The notes: a model not told the origin generated them from the sequence alone. 64,000 nt of DNA from Tupaia tana (GCA_026018925.1 JAKSZU010000006.1:198077449-198141448), one strand, 5' to 3'; shown: positions 50,759 through 61,504, counted from the first letter of the stretch. Numbers and translations are program-made.

Positions 50759-51917
50759 TTAATATTCAACATTATTATTGCTATTTTTTGTCCCTAGCAT
50801 TAAGTTGGTCATTTTATTGGTTGTGTTTTGTTCTCTTATTTCTGTATGTGTGTCTTTAGTTTTCCTGGTAATTCCTTTCAGAACTTCTTGAAGAGCTGGT
50901 TTGGTGTTGGTAAATTTTTTCAGGTTTTGTTTACCTGAGAATGTTTTTATCTTTTCTTCCCATATGAAGGATAATTTTGCTGGGTATAGTATTCTTGGTT
51001 GAAAATGTTTTTCACTTAACACTTTGAATATATTTCTTCCAGGATTTCATGGAATAGATTATCAACCCCCTTATTAATTTCTTCACCTTCTGGGATATTG
51101 ATTAACTGGATGGTATCTAGTATTTCTTGTATAGTATTCTAATTTTTTTTGGTTAGTTTCTCAGTTTTTCTGGTTGTTTTTTCTAGGTCAGTGGTTTTGT
51201 CTTTAACATCCAAGATTCAATCTTTTGCATAAACTAATCTGCTTTTAATACTTTTGAGGGAGGTTTAGATTTCCTGTATTGCAGCCTTCATCTCTAGCAG
51301 CTCCACTTGATTCTTTTTTATGGTTTGTATTTCCTCTTTCAGCTCATGTAAGAACTTCCTCATCTCCTGGAACTCATTGTCTCTTTTCTCCTGCATCTTT
51401 TTGAGTTCATTGTCTCTCAGCTTTTGCATCTCATTTAGTTTTGTCACTATGAATATTCTTTTTTTTCTTTTTTTGAGAGGTTTTTGCTATAGGGCGCGTG
51501 CACTCGCCAGACAGAGAGAGACAGAGAGGCAGAAAGCGAGAAATCACCCCCCAGGGGGGATGGCCATGCTGCAATCCCTTCTCCTCCATTCTCCTCTCGG
51601 GATCTTGGGCACGCACGCACACGCGCCCCGGCGTGAGTTTTAAGCTACCGGGTCTGGGACGCAAACCACGGTCTACTACATTGGAGTCCAGCGACATAGC
51701 CATTACACTGCTGGTCCTGTCACTATGAATATTCTGAATTCTCTATCAGACATTTCCATGAGTCCCACAGTACTGTCTGTGGATGATGAAGAATTGCTCT
51801 TTTCACTTGGGGGAGATATTTTCTTGGTTTCTCATATTTTTTGTGCCCCTGCAGTGGCTTCTGGTCATTCTGTGACAAAAATCTCTCCTCTTCTGTGTTT
51901 CTCAATGTGGTATCCAC
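50759..51917 (-). pseudogene. L1 ORF1 remnant, broken
   Basis: Three minus-strand pieces in ORF1 order. 51,723-51,917 is an N-terminal part. 51,265-51,447 is a lysine/glutamate-rich heptad region typical of the ORF1 coiled coil. 50,759-51,022 carries YPAKLSF and a PALQEVLKG-type end as in the ORF1 C-terminal domain. The pieces are in different frames, with stops and an apparent deletion around 51,050-51,240 where the RNA-binding (RRM) part should be. A young SINE (51,472-51,719) interrupts the frame. Functional L1 ORF1p is an RNA-binding chaperone; this copy cannot make it. Confidence 0.75.
51472..51719 (-). mobile_element. Young class A SINE, TTCGCGTCC-type B-box
   Basis: Minus strand shows GGTTTGCGTCCC and TTAAAACTCACG, diagnostic of the variant subfamily. 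The A-box part is shortened (CATTACACTGCTGGTCC). TSD TGTCACTATGAATATTCT around 51,444-51,461 and 51,718-51,735, drawn from the L1. Confidence 0.96.
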
Positions 51918-52080
51918 AGAAAGAAATTGTGAGTTCAGATTTATAAAAGAAATTTCTTCCTTAAAGCAGGAAGTTCAAAAAGCCTTGAGGATTTCAGTGA
52001 CCCTAAAAATATTCAGATGCTTGGCTACTGTGCACTTAGGCCTGTCTAGACACTCAATGTGTAGAGATTGAAAAGCAGAG

Positions 52081-52316
52081 TAGGAAAAAAAGGTTAAAAA
52101 AATCATAAAAGCAAAAGGAAAAGAAAAGGAAAAAAGAGAAAGAACTAGAAAAAAAAAAAGAGAAAAAAAAAATTTTTAAGGTAAAAATGAAAACCGCAGT
52201 GTGCACATGCCAGGACACACCTCAGATTTAAAATGGCTTCTGAAATTAGCAAGAAAAGGCCCAACGTGAGAAGTGGTTTAAATTTTTTTTTTTTAAATAA
52301 ATAAATAGAAAATTTA

Positions 52317-52317
<1 letters not shown>
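52081..52317. other. A-rich DNA
   Basis: AAAAGGAAAAGAAAAGG-type sequence. No SINE body attached. Confidence 0.5.
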
Positions 52318-52359
<42 letters not shown>

Positions 52360-52361
52360 AC
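52318..52361. repeat. (CA)n microsatellite
   Basis: About 21 CA units with one CATA interruption. Confidence 0.97.
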
Positions 52362-52690
52362 ACAGACAGAGAGAGGACATAGGTTGCCCTACCTTGTCTG
52401 GGTTTTTTGGGAGTCTAAGAGATGAGGTTAGAGCATAACTTTAGTTGTCTTGGTCCCTGAAGGTGCCAGGACACATCTCAGATTTAAAATGGTTTCTTGT
52501 CTGGGTATTTCCTCCTTTCTTGTTTTTTTTTTTTTTTTTAATTACATTTATGCTACAAAGTTCTTCTCAAAATTAAGAGAAAATAAACATCTATTTACTT
52601 AGTTATTGGTTTCATTTTAACATCAAACTTTTTAATCCACGTGAAAAAAAATATTGTAGGGCATGAAGAAAGATTTAACTTTATTATTAT
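52362..52690. repeat. Local repeat of AGGTGCCAGGACACA sequence
   Basis: CATGCCAGGACACACCTCAGATTTAAAATGGCTTC-like text at 52,207-52,241 recurs at 52,464-52,498 (GTGCCAGGACACATCTCAG, AAATGGTTTC). This is a duplicated or repeat-derived stretch about 257 bp apart. Confidence 0.7.
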
Positions 52691-52695
52691 TTTTT

Positions 52696-52911
52696 TAAGT
52701 TTATTTATTTATTGAGAGAGAGAAAGAAACACAGGTACACTTGACAACATTTCACCATGCCTGGATCCTTCCCCCTGCTTCCCAATCTGCCCGCATTACA
52801 GGATTGCAGGCTTGTTGGCATGCATATACCCTATGTGTGTGTGTTCAGATTGACTTGGGATCGGAACCCAGGCTTCCCATGTGGCTCCTTGTATTGTGCA
52901 GCAGCACCTAA
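52696..52911 (-). mobile_element. Class D SINE
   Basis: GTTTATTTATTTATTGAGAGAG, TTCACCATGCCTGGATCC, GGAACCCAGGCTTCCCATGTG and TGTGCAGCAGCACC. Confidence 0.75.
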
Positions 52912-53185
52912 CTTTTTCCCCAAATTGTATTTACATAAATTATTGAATGACCTTTCCTTTGTTCATTGTATCTGATGCTTTGGAACTCTGTTCCTATCAT
53001 CTATGTGAAGTCCTTCACTTTATTTACTTTAATCATTGATCTCACTCCATTATATAAAATCTGTAGACACCCACTTTAATGTGCTTAATATAGGCCCTTG
53101 AATAATCTATGCATTCTTATGAAATATGTATCACTTGTTATATGTACTTAAAATGTACCTTCAGCAGTAAAATCTCACAGATCAT
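52912..53185. other. Unassigned AT-rich DNA
   Basis: Possibly L1-derived. Nothing diagnostic. Confidence 0.35.
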
Positions 53186-53395
53186 TTTGTTTCTTATTGA
53201 TCAGTCTTGCTAGAGTTGTGTGTGTTTTGTTCATCGTTTCAAATAATCCATCTTTGGCTCATTAATCTTCTCTATTTTATTTCTGTAGTTATTTTAACAA
53301 TTATCTTCCCTTATATTTCACTAGGTTGATTTGATGTTTTCCCCAATTTCACAAATTAAAAGTTTAAGTCGTTTTCTCTTGATTCCTTGTTTTCT

Positions 53396-53651
53396 TTTTT
53401 CTCTTTCTTTCCTTTTTTCTTTCTTTCCTTCTTTTCTTTTCTCTTCTCTTCTCTTCTCTTCTCTTCTCTTCTCTTCTCTTCTCTTCTCTTCTCTTCTCTT
53501 CTTTTCTTTTCTTTTTTTTATAGGGTGCATGCGCTAGCCAGAAGGACAGAGACAGAGAGACAGAAAGCAAGAAATCACCTCTCCCCACCACCCCCCAGGT
53601 GAATGGCCATGCCACAGTCCATTCTCCTCCATTCTCCTCTTGGGATCTTGG

Positions 53652-53691
<40 letters not shown>

Positions 53692-53788
53692 CCGGTGTGA
53701 GCTCAAGCCACCAGGTCCAGGACTTGACCCACAGTCAACTACATGGGAGTCCAGCGGCATAGCCATTATGCCAACTACTGGTTCCCCG
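53396..53788 (-). mobile_element. Class A SINE whose tail became (CTCTT)n
   Basis: Perfect 15-bp TSD GATTCCTTGTTTTCT (53,381-53,395 and 53,789-53,803) encloses both the SINE body and a long pyrimidine tract, so the tract is the mutated A tail. (CA)n at 53,654-53,688. Head ACTACTGGTTCCCC. Confidence 0.95.
53436..53515. repeat. (CTCTT)n microsatellite
   Basis: About 14 tandem TCTTC pentamers, located inside the SINE tail. Confidence 0.95.
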
Positions 53789-53830
53789 GATTCCTTGTTT
53801 TCTAATAAATATATTTAAAACCATAAACTC

Positions 53831-53858
53831 CTTTTTTTTTTTTTTTTTTTTTTTTTTA
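53831..53858. repeat. Poly(T) run
   Basis: About 28 T. No SINE body attached. Confidence 0.9.
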
Positions 53859-54144
53859 CTACTTTAAGTGTGTTTCATAATTTATTTTACATAGCATTTT
53901 TAACATTATTTGATTCTAGGCATTATTTAATGTTCCTTATAATTTAATTTCTACTTTAACCCAAGAGATCCTTTAGTAGAATTTACTTGGGTTTTCAGAC
54001 ATAAGGAATAATTTTTAATATCTTTTTGTTACTGATTTTTATTTTTATCAGAGCATGATTGGTAAAATGTTAGCTCTATTAAATTTTATTTTGTGATTTA
54101 TTAGCATTTACTTTTTGATTAAATTTATTTAAAAACAACTATTT

Positions 54145-54277
54145 AATTTATTATTATTATGTAATTCACCAGAGAGAGAGAGAGAAAGTGAGAAAGCAAG
54201 CCACCAGGTCCGATTCTTAAACCATGGTTGACATGTGGGAGTCCAACATCTTAACTACCATGCAACCTACTGGTCCC
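54145..54277 (-). mobile_element. Class B short SINE
   Basis: CACCAGAGAGAGAGAGAG, GAAAGCAAGCCACCAGGTCC, head CAACCTACTGGTCCC. Confidence 0.87.
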
Positions 54278-54556
54278 ACTTTGTGATTAACTTTTTATGA
54301 ATGTTCTATATTTACTTGGAAAGAATATGAATTCTCTGTTCCATGTTTAATTTAATTCACTGTTTTTTTCAAATGACCAATATATTTGTCATTGTTCTTT
54401 GTTTTTGTTTTGTCTGCTTGATCCATTAATTTCTGAAAAGCATATGTAAAATATCCAACAATTGCACCTCTTGTTTCTTGCCATAGTTCTGCCTACTGAT
54501 GTTTTACTTAGTAGAGAGATGTTCACAGTTAAAATGCTTTATTAAACTTGGCCCCT

Positions 54557-54833
54557 GGGGAACCAGCAGTTAGCGTAATGGCTATGTCGCTGGACTCCCA
54601 TGTAGTCGACCGCTGTTCGCGTCCTGGACCTGGTGGCTTAAAACTCATGCCGGGCACGTGTGCGTGCATGCCCAAGATCCCAAGAGGAGAATGGAGGAGA
54701 AGGGATTGCGGCGTGACCATCCCCCCTCGGAGGTGATTTCTCGCTTTCTGTCTCTATGTCTCTCTCTGTCTGTCCGGCGAGCGCATGCGCCCTATAGCAA
54801 AAAATCTCAAAAAAAACCAAAAAACAAAAAACC
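54557..54833 (+). mobile_element. Young class A SINE, TTCGCGTCC subfamily
   Basis: GGGGAACCAGCAGTTAGCG, TGTTCGCGTCCTGG, TTAAAACTCATGCC, GTCTCTATGTCTC. Perfect 13-bp TSD AAACTTGGCCCCT (54,544-54,556 and 54,834-54,846). Confidence 0.97.
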
Positions 54834-55554
54834 AAACTTGGCCCCTTTTTCTAATTCTTTTACTCTTGTATTTTGTGGGCTTAAATTCCATTTAGACTGA
54901 CAACAAATAATTGTAAGTAATCTTCTATTATTTATCTTTTCTTATTTTGTAGCATACTTCTATATTTATTTCTTTTTTTCTAGAGTTTTTTTTTAAGGGT
55001 CTTTGTATGATAGAGCTTCTGAGTCTTTATATTAGAACATGCACATAGAAAAGATAGTTTAGCTAGGTGTAAGTGTGAGTATAATGCATTTTGTTTTTTT
55101 TTTTCCTTAATTTTATTTGGTAGTCTATAAAGACTTTCCAGCAGACAAGAATTTCGTAATTCTTGTAATTCCCTACCATCTCTTCAAACATTTTCTGCCC
55201 TCTGTTCTTTTTTCCTCCTTCACAGACTCCTGTTTAGGTGCATTGTGACATCTCTATGTCTATCATCTTTATCTTTCAACTTTATTTTTCATCATTGTAT
55301 CCCTTCTGTGTATGGTACAGCAGAGTTATCCAAAGTTGGTCTCCCAGCTCAGCAATTTGTTTTTCTTTGAGTTATTAATTTCAATTATTGAGCTCTTTTA
55401 TTTCAACCATCATATTTTTTATTATCAAATTTTCCATTAGATTCTTCCTTATTCTGTTAGTTCTTATTTAATTTTTCCAATATTGCCTTTTATTATAAAT
55501 ATTTTATGCTTATTTAGCATTTATTTATCTACTACATCTTCTCTTGAAATTTTT

Positions 55555-55797
55555 TTTTTATTCATGATAGATTTTATGCATGTGCATGAGAGAGAGAGAG
55601 AGGAAGAGAGAAAGAAAAAGAGAGAGAGAGAGATTGAAAGAGAGACACACCCTCCACAGGGTCTGGTCACATCATGATTTTCTTTCTTCAGTCCTCTAGC
55701 CTGTCAGATCCTGGGTATTCATGTGCATACCCAGCATGTTTCAGGCAAGAGATTCAAACAATGGGTTGCATGTGGCTTCCAGCACTGCAACCCAGCA
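55555..55797 (-). mobile_element. Class D SINE
   Basis: Long purine run 55,586-55,645, CACAGGGTCTGGTCACATC, CCTGTCAGATCCTGGG and GCACTGCAACCCAGC. Confidence 0.72.
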
Positions 55798-56246
55798 TGC
55801 TAATCTAGGGTGAGTTTCTTTTCCCTCTCTCTTTTTCTTTCTTTTTAAATAATGCTCTTCAGGTGTGTTTTCTCCACACCTCCCTTTTGGTCTTCTGTTT
55901 CCCTCAGAGCATCAGCATCTGTAGTTAGCAATGTATTCTGGAGAATAGTGAATCTGTGCGTTGTGGTGAGGTCAAGTCCTGGGAGGGGATAACATTCTCT
56001 CCCCCAAATTCTTAATAATGATGAGGCTATTATTTTTACTAAGTAGCAGAATTGTTCTTTTTACCTCCTTCACTAATATATAACATGTGTTACTTGATTA
56101 GATAAATTCTATTTAGGTTGACACACAGAAGGGACTTTCTGGGTTTACTTGAAAGGACAAGTAATTAATTTTAATGTGAGTTCATAACAGCATTCCACAC
56201 AAGGGAGGGAAGACCCAGGAGTTTGGAAACAATACTTTAGGTGATG
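55798..56246. other. Unassigned non-coding DNA
   Basis: Nothing recognised. Confidence 0.4.
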
Positions 56247-56260
56247 AAAGGGGCAACTGT

Positions 56261-56530
56261 GGGACCAGCAGTTAGTATAATGGCTATGTCGCTGGACTCC
56301 CATGTAATCGACTGCGGTTCAAGTCCTGGACCCAGTGACTTAAAACTCACGCCAGGCGCATGTGCACGTGTGTCCAAGATCCCGAGAGGAGAATGGAGAA
56401 GGGATTGCGGCGTGGCCATTCCCCCTGGGGGGTGATTTGTTGGTTTCTGTCTCTCTGTCTCTCTCTGTCTGTCTGGCAAGTGCACACGCCCTATAGCAAA
56501 AACCTCTCTAAAAAAAAAAAAGAAAAAGAG
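56261..56530 (+). mobile_element. Class A SINE
   Basis: GGGACCAGCAGTTAGTATAATGG, GGTTCAAGTCCTGG, GCCCTATAGCAAAAACCTC. TSD AAAGGGGCAACTGT (56,247-56,260) and AAAGGGACAACTGT (56,531-56,544). Confidence 0.95.
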
Positions 56531-56607
56531 AAAGGGACAACTGTGAGAGAAGTGGTTGTCTCTTTTCTTCTTTTATTTCTTTTCTCTTCTCTCTTCTCTT
56601 TTCTTTT

Positions 56608-56849
56608 CTTTTTCAATTTATTGTAGGGCACATGCACATGCTGAAGGGGGGGGGGGAGAGAGAAAAAGCTCTCCCCAGTGGGGAATGGCATGCCTTAATC
56701 CTTTCTCCTCCATTCTACTCTTGGGGTTTTGGGCAAGCATGCACATGTAATTGGCATGATTTGCTCAAGTCATCAGGTTCAGAAGTCCAATTGTACAGCT
56801 GCTATGTGGGATCCAACCACCTAAAGCCCTGTGCTACTGGCTGGTCTCA
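56608..56849 (-). mobile_element. Class C/A SINE
   Basis: TTGTAGGGCACATGCACATG, G run 56,646-56,655, TAATCCTTTCTCCTCC, head GCTACTGGCTGGTCTC. Confidence 0.85.
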
Positions 56850-56924
56850 CACCTCAATTTCCATAGTCTTTCATTATGTCTTATCGAAGAAGGTACCTGC
56901 ATATTGAAAACAGTGTCAAAAATG

Positions 56925-57083
56925 CATGCTTAACTCTGACACTTAATAGCTATGAACCTTTGGGTAAACATCTTACTGTCATTGAGCCTCAGTGTTTTCA
57001 TTTAGAAAATGGGACCGTAATACTGACCCCAAATATTGTTTAAGGTTTATAACATAATATATATATATATGTATATATGTATG

Positions 57084-57153
<70 letters not shown>

Positions 57154-57205
57154 TTCAATCACTGTGCCTGGTTGTTTTTAATAGGTGTTTAACAAATTGT
57201 AGTAC
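56925..57205 (+). mobile_element. MIR split by a microsatellite
   Basis: GACACTTAATAGCTATGAACC, GAGCCTCAGTGTTTTC and GAAAATGGGACCGTAATAC, then (TA)n(GA)n, then CACTGTGCCTGG and AATAGGTGTTTAAC. Sense MIR with the simple repeat grown inside it. Confidence 0.75.
57055..57151. repeat. (TA)n(GA)n compound microsatellite
   Basis: TA units with a few TG to 57,109, then about 20 GA units. Confidence 0.97.
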
Positions 57206-59149
57206 TTTCCCTAAAATATCTCTCCATCGTTTCCCTTTCCATTGGAAAGTTATAAACATGAAGCAAGAGAATTAATACTATCAGTTTCCCACAAACATGA
57301 ATACCTTTATATTGTATTGAATACGTTGTCATCCCAGCAATGTTTCTTAAATTACTGCAAGTCAGGAACACACCTGGCATTTGCATTGTTGCATGAGTAT
57401 CTGAAATTCCAAGACAACCTGTCTTCAGACATGCATTACTCTTTCACTCCTGTTCCTGTTGAAGCCTTTTTCTTTTCTGAATGGTCTCATTTTGTCATGT
57501 GCTCTGGTTCTCCTGTAAGCAGGTGAAGGATAGGAGTAGTCTTCTTGTACAGAAAATATGTCTGCTTGAGCTCTAAGAGTTACATAGTGCATTTTCATTG
57601 TTCCGTTCATTCTTTCACCCTTACTTTGCACTTTTTGCAAAGCAGCTGCTGTTGTTAGCTTTTCTCAGTGCTCTTATGAACACTGGGAACTGTTCTGTTG
57701 TCAAAAATCTTCGCAGCTGGCTCCTGGCTAGTATTTTGTAATTTGTTCTGAAAAGTTTAATAGGCCCTAGTTTTTTATGTCAGCCGCATTTCCCTGTTAG
57801 AGATAATCAGGAGTAATGCTTAGGACTTGGTTGAGCCATCTACTCCCTTTGCAACATGTCTTTGAAAGGCACAGAGAGTTCAGATTCCTAAGGCTAATAG
57901 GAACTATTTAATTCTTTTCTGTTTGGTGTTATGACTTTCCTCAAAGATGCTATTGTTTACTCCACTTCTGAGCACTGATTTGTCCTTGAATTCTGTGTGA
58001 TTTATCCTTCTGTATGTGTGGGTGTTTTCGAAGTTGTCCTCTTTTTGTATTTCTATGTGAATGATTCGCCAAGAGTTCTGTGCTTTTGAATGGACACTAG
58101 ACTTTAAAATTTCATGGGGCAATAAAAAAGGGAAAAAAAAAAGAGGATTGATATACTGTTGCCAGCATTTTATTTTGCCATGAGTATAACAGAAAAGAAA
58201 AAAAAAAAACTTTTATCATTATCATTTCATAAAAGGACATTAAAACATCAAAACTAGGAAGGAAGTAATCTTGGGATAAAAGACAGTCCTTTAAGTGGAA
58301 TAAGTTTAAAGGGGACACAACATTGTCCTTTTTTTCTTTTTGCCAGGACCAGTAAAAACCTCTGCAGAGACATTTGGGAATCAAATTAAGAGTTTCATCC
58401 ATAATATCTTAGTAGCTTGCTCTGAGTACTTTCTGTTGCACTGTATTTTGTCAAGGTTATTTCTACCTGGCACTTTCCCCTTTTGCTTCAGTAACATTTA
58501 AAGACCTTTCCCTCCCGGCAAAGGCTTCACTGCCATGCGGGAGAGCCTTGATCATCAATTCTGTTAGGCTTGGTGTCAAAGGAACTGGTGGTAGGGAAAG
58601 CCCAGCAGAGGCGGCAGCTGTTAGCTCAGAGGAAACCGAACAGCTGTTCACTGTCATTCCAGGCCTATCTCATCATTTATTGTGCACAAAGGTGGCTATG
58701 CAGTTCTCCTTCATCCTGTCCTTCTCTTCACCCAGGCTGCGAGAGCCCAGTGCCTTTCATCTTGGTGCCATTACTCTGGGTCGTTGCCATTTGTCTTTCT
58801 TTTCTTCAGGGCTTTCTCTAAGTTCTTTGAGACTCTGGAGTCTGTTCCAATGTCAAATAAAATGCAGGCCTGCAAAAAGTGAGGATTCCTACCCTTTTGA
58901 CTTTGATCAGTTTTTCTTTTAGAATTCCATCCAGAACCTCTGCAAAACTGTGAAGAAGGTGAAGCATCTGGGCTTTCATCTCGGCACCCTTCATTCCGTC
59001 TCCATGTGCCCTTTCTCTCGAGAGCTGGTGGCCTCATGCTGTCATTCTCTCTTCCTCCAGACTGCAAGTAATCTAATAAAACACTCACTTTAAGGGATTG
59101 GGAGTTTAGGTTTTTTCCTCCCAGAGGTTCTTGCACATGGTGGAGAGTC
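57206..59149. other. SINE-free unassigned DNA
   Basis: The largest non-repeat stretch in the right third. Frames at 57,242, 57,904, 58,548 and 58,771 give no recognisable protein. Two CAGCTG E-box motifs lie in 58,614-58,660. It could hold conserved non-coding sequence; none can be proven by eye. Confidence 0.45.
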
Positions 59150-59154
59150 CAGTT

Positions 59155-59352
59155 TTGGAGTCTGGATGATTTAATTTAATTTCAGCCTGGCTCCACTTGC
59201 TGCTTTGGGACTTAGGCAATTCATATCATTCCTCTGAGACTCTGTTTCTTCACCAGCAAAAAAGAGAATGATAACAATAAGATCTCTCTCATTGACATAA
59301 TGTGAGAATTGAGATTGTTAAAATTCTTTACAATTAGAAAAACATTTGGGTT
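59155..59352 (+). mobile_element. MIR
   Basis: TCAGCCTGGCTCCACTTGC, GGGACTTAGGCAATTC, CTCTGAGACTCTGTTTC and GTGAGAATTGAGATTG. Confidence 0.7.
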
Positions 59353-59388
59353 GTTTGTTATAGTCCCTTTTGTGGGTAGTAAATAAGA

Positions 59389-59512
59389 GGAGACTTCATG
59401 GAAAAATGGAATTAAAGTATGAGTTTATTTTGGTGAAAAAAATTAAATTTCATGCAAAAGTTTTTCTTTTCTTTTTTAATAATACCCAATTTCTATGAAC
59501 TTCTTGAAGACC
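59389..59512 (-). mobile_element. MITE-like element, copy 1
   Basis: Terminal inverted repeats: GGAGACTTCATGGAAAAA at left and the reverse complement of TTCTATGAACTTCTTGAAG at right. Internal ATGAGTTTATTTTGG is shared, inverted, with 60,792-61,166. DNA-transposon derived; family name not certain. Confidence 0.65.
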
Positions 59513-59890
59513 CCTCATACAAGAAATCTACTTGAGCATCTTGAATAAGGATACTAGATTTGACCAACCAAGTCTCACTGAGGGCAAGATCAAGGGGCTA
59601 TGGGAATCCAAGAGATTCTCTTTTCCCATAAGTAGCAGATCCTTCCAGTGTCTGCCAATATCCAGTTCTTCTTGCTTTTGTAGGTACAGAGTGAAGTTAA
59701 ATTTCCTAGTCCTTCTAGGTGGACCTATGCAGCTGAGTTCTGGCTAATGGATTGTGGAATGAAGTGATGTATGTCTATGTCTCTTCTAAACCTGGTTACA
59801 AAATGACCTGTGTGATCTTGCACAGTCTCTCTCTTCCTCCCCTCTTCTGGTTAGGTTAATGGCATGGGGATCTTGAAACAATAAGATGGT
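59513..59890. other. Unassigned non-coding DNA
   Basis: Nothing recognised. Confidence 0.35.
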
Positions 59891-59905
59891 AGAAACATGA
59901 GATTG

Positions 59906-60279
59906 GACTTGTGTTCGTAGAAATGTATATATCAGCTGTGCTTGCTATGAAAACATTTAGTTTAATTAAGATCTCTAGTGACTCATAAAATGTGGGGGAA
60001 AACAGTACAGAAAGCAACCATAGATACCAGAGACAGTGTGGGAGGAGAGTGGGAGATGGCAGAGGGTAAGAGATAGGGAATCAAGGATGAGGAAAAAAAA
60101 AGCAAAACATATAGAAAACAAAAAATGGAAAATTATTTGTTGATGATAACATGTATGCTAATGTGCTTGATTGAGCCAATATACAGAGTACTCTGGATGG
60201 AAAAATCTAATTTTGTATGTTGTCATGATGTACAGTGAATAAATGTAAATAAATAAATTTAAATTAAAAAAAAAAGAAA
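59906..60279 (+). mobile_element. 5'-truncated L1-like 3' end, recent insertion
   Basis: A 374-bp block ends in poly(A) after AAATAAATTTAAATT, flanked by a perfect 15-bp TSD AGAAACATGAGATTG (59,891-59,905 and 60,280-60,294). It contains a G-rich purine tract (60,038-60,078: GTGGGAGGAGAGTGGGAG and onward), a conserved feature of L1 3' UTRs. No ORF2 portion is included. Confidence 0.8.
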
Positions 60280-60397
60280 AGAAACATGAGATTGAAGGAT
60301 CCTGAATCCCTGAGTCACCACTTGGAGAGAGCTCAGAAGAGAGCTGTCCAACCGTGAGCATCAGCTTTGAACTTTGTGTAAACAAGAAATAAACTTG

Positions 60398-60587
60398 GGC
60401 TCGCTAGGTGGCATAGTGGTTAAAGTGGCTAAATCCCATTACCAACTGCACAATTGGAGGCCCAGACCTGGGGCTTGTAAAACACACTGGGTGCATGTGC
60501 ATATGTGCACATGAAAAAATCCCAGATGGAGAATGGTGGAGATGGGATTGTGGCATGGTCATCCTTCCTGGGAATGCTTTCTCTCTT

Positions 60588-60661
<74 letters not shown>

Positions 60662-60730
60662 GTGAGTACACATGCCCTGTAGCAAAACAAACACACAAAC
60701 AAACAAATAAAATCTCCTCCAAACAAACAA
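60398..60730 (+). mobile_element. Class C SINE with (CT)n(CA)n
   Basis: TTGGGCTCGCTAGGTGGCATAG head, GTAAAACACACTGGGTGC, (CT)n 60,590-60,629, (CA)n to 60,656, end ATGCCCTGTAGCAAAAC. Confidence 0.88.
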
Positions 60731-60791
60731 ATTTATATTGTGTTAAGTAATTGAGATATAGGTTGTTTCTTGTAGCGGGTAGTGCACAAAA

Positions 60792-61166
60792 GGTCTTCAA
60801 AAAGTTCATGGAGGGACCAGCAGTTGGGGTAATGGCTATGTCACTGAACTCCCATGTAGTAGACTGCAGTTCAAGTCTTGGACCCAGTGGCTTAAACTCA
60901 CGCCGGGCACGTGTGTGTGCATGCCCAAGATCATGTGAGGAGAATGGAGGAGAAGGGATTGCGGCGTGGCCATCCCCCCCGGGGGGTGATTTCTTGCTTT
61001 CTGTCTCTCTGTCTTTCTGGCAAGCACATGCACCCTATAGCAAAAACCTCTCCAAAAAAAAAAGTTCATGGAAAATGCATACTATGCAAAAAAACTATGT
61101 ATGGATTTCAAATTTTTTTGAACCAAAATAAACTTGTACTTTAATTCTGTTTTTCCACTGAAGTCC
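60792..61166 (+). mobile_element. MITE-like element, copy 2, split by a SINE
   Basis: GGTCTTCAAAAAGTTCATGG at left and, in reverse complement, GGACTTCAGTGGAAAAAC at right. The internal part ACCAAAATAAACTTGTAC matches copy 1 inverted. Without the SINE it is about 115 bp. Confidence 0.65.
60813..61058 (+). mobile_element. Class A SINE nested in MITE
   Basis: GGGACCAGCAGTTGGGGTAATGG head, end CACCCTATAGCAAAAACCTC. Perfect 14-bp TSD AAAAAGTTCATGGA (60,799-60,812 and 61,059-61,072). Confidence 0.95.
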
Positions 61167-61500
61167 TCTTGTTCATTGTATCATCCTGCTTCTCTCTGCA
61201 TCATTTATCTCTCCTGTTGCCCACCACTTTCTCTGCCTTTTTATTATCATGGTGGAAAAAAGTCACTAACAATAGCAACTAAATTGACCTCTCTTCCATT
61301 CAAGAGAACAGCCTGATGGTAACCAAAAACTATTTCAAATTCCTTTGAGAGGACTGGGTTAGATCCAGTTAGTGCTGGATTCTGATTCCTGAACTATACA
61401 CAGCCCTTAAACAAACACACATTTATAAAAATTTTTAACTTTGTACTTATTTTTCTCTCTTAATAGTACGTCATGAAGAATTTCTCATTCATCTAGAAAT
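61167..61500. other. Unassigned non-coding DNA
   Basis: Nothing recognised. Confidence 0.35.
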
Positions 61501-61504
61501 TACT

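Larger units (their letters stand above)
50481..52080 (-). mobile_element. Old L1 or HAL1 element, antisense
   Basis: The minus strand encodes broken ORF1-like segments (listed separately), followed on the 3' side by AT-rich sequence with no ORF2 homology that I can see. ORF1 without ORF2 is the arrangement of HAL1 (half-L1). A 5' or 3' fragment of an ordinary L1M is the alternative. Confidence 0.65.
53190..55545 (-). mobile_element. Old L1M element, antisense, interrupted by SINEs
   Basis: GTCTTGCTAGAGTTGTGTG, CATCTTTGGCTCATTAATC, TTACTTGGAAAGAATATG and TCCATTAATTTCTGAAAAG match antisense L1 ORF2-region text. The part beyond about 54,900 is less certain. No open frame remains. Confidence 0.6.

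Noticed and set aside
58548..58922. Overlapping frames on both strands at 58.5-59.1 kb
   Set aside because: No recognisable protein, no clear splice sites, and both strands open. More likely non-coding.
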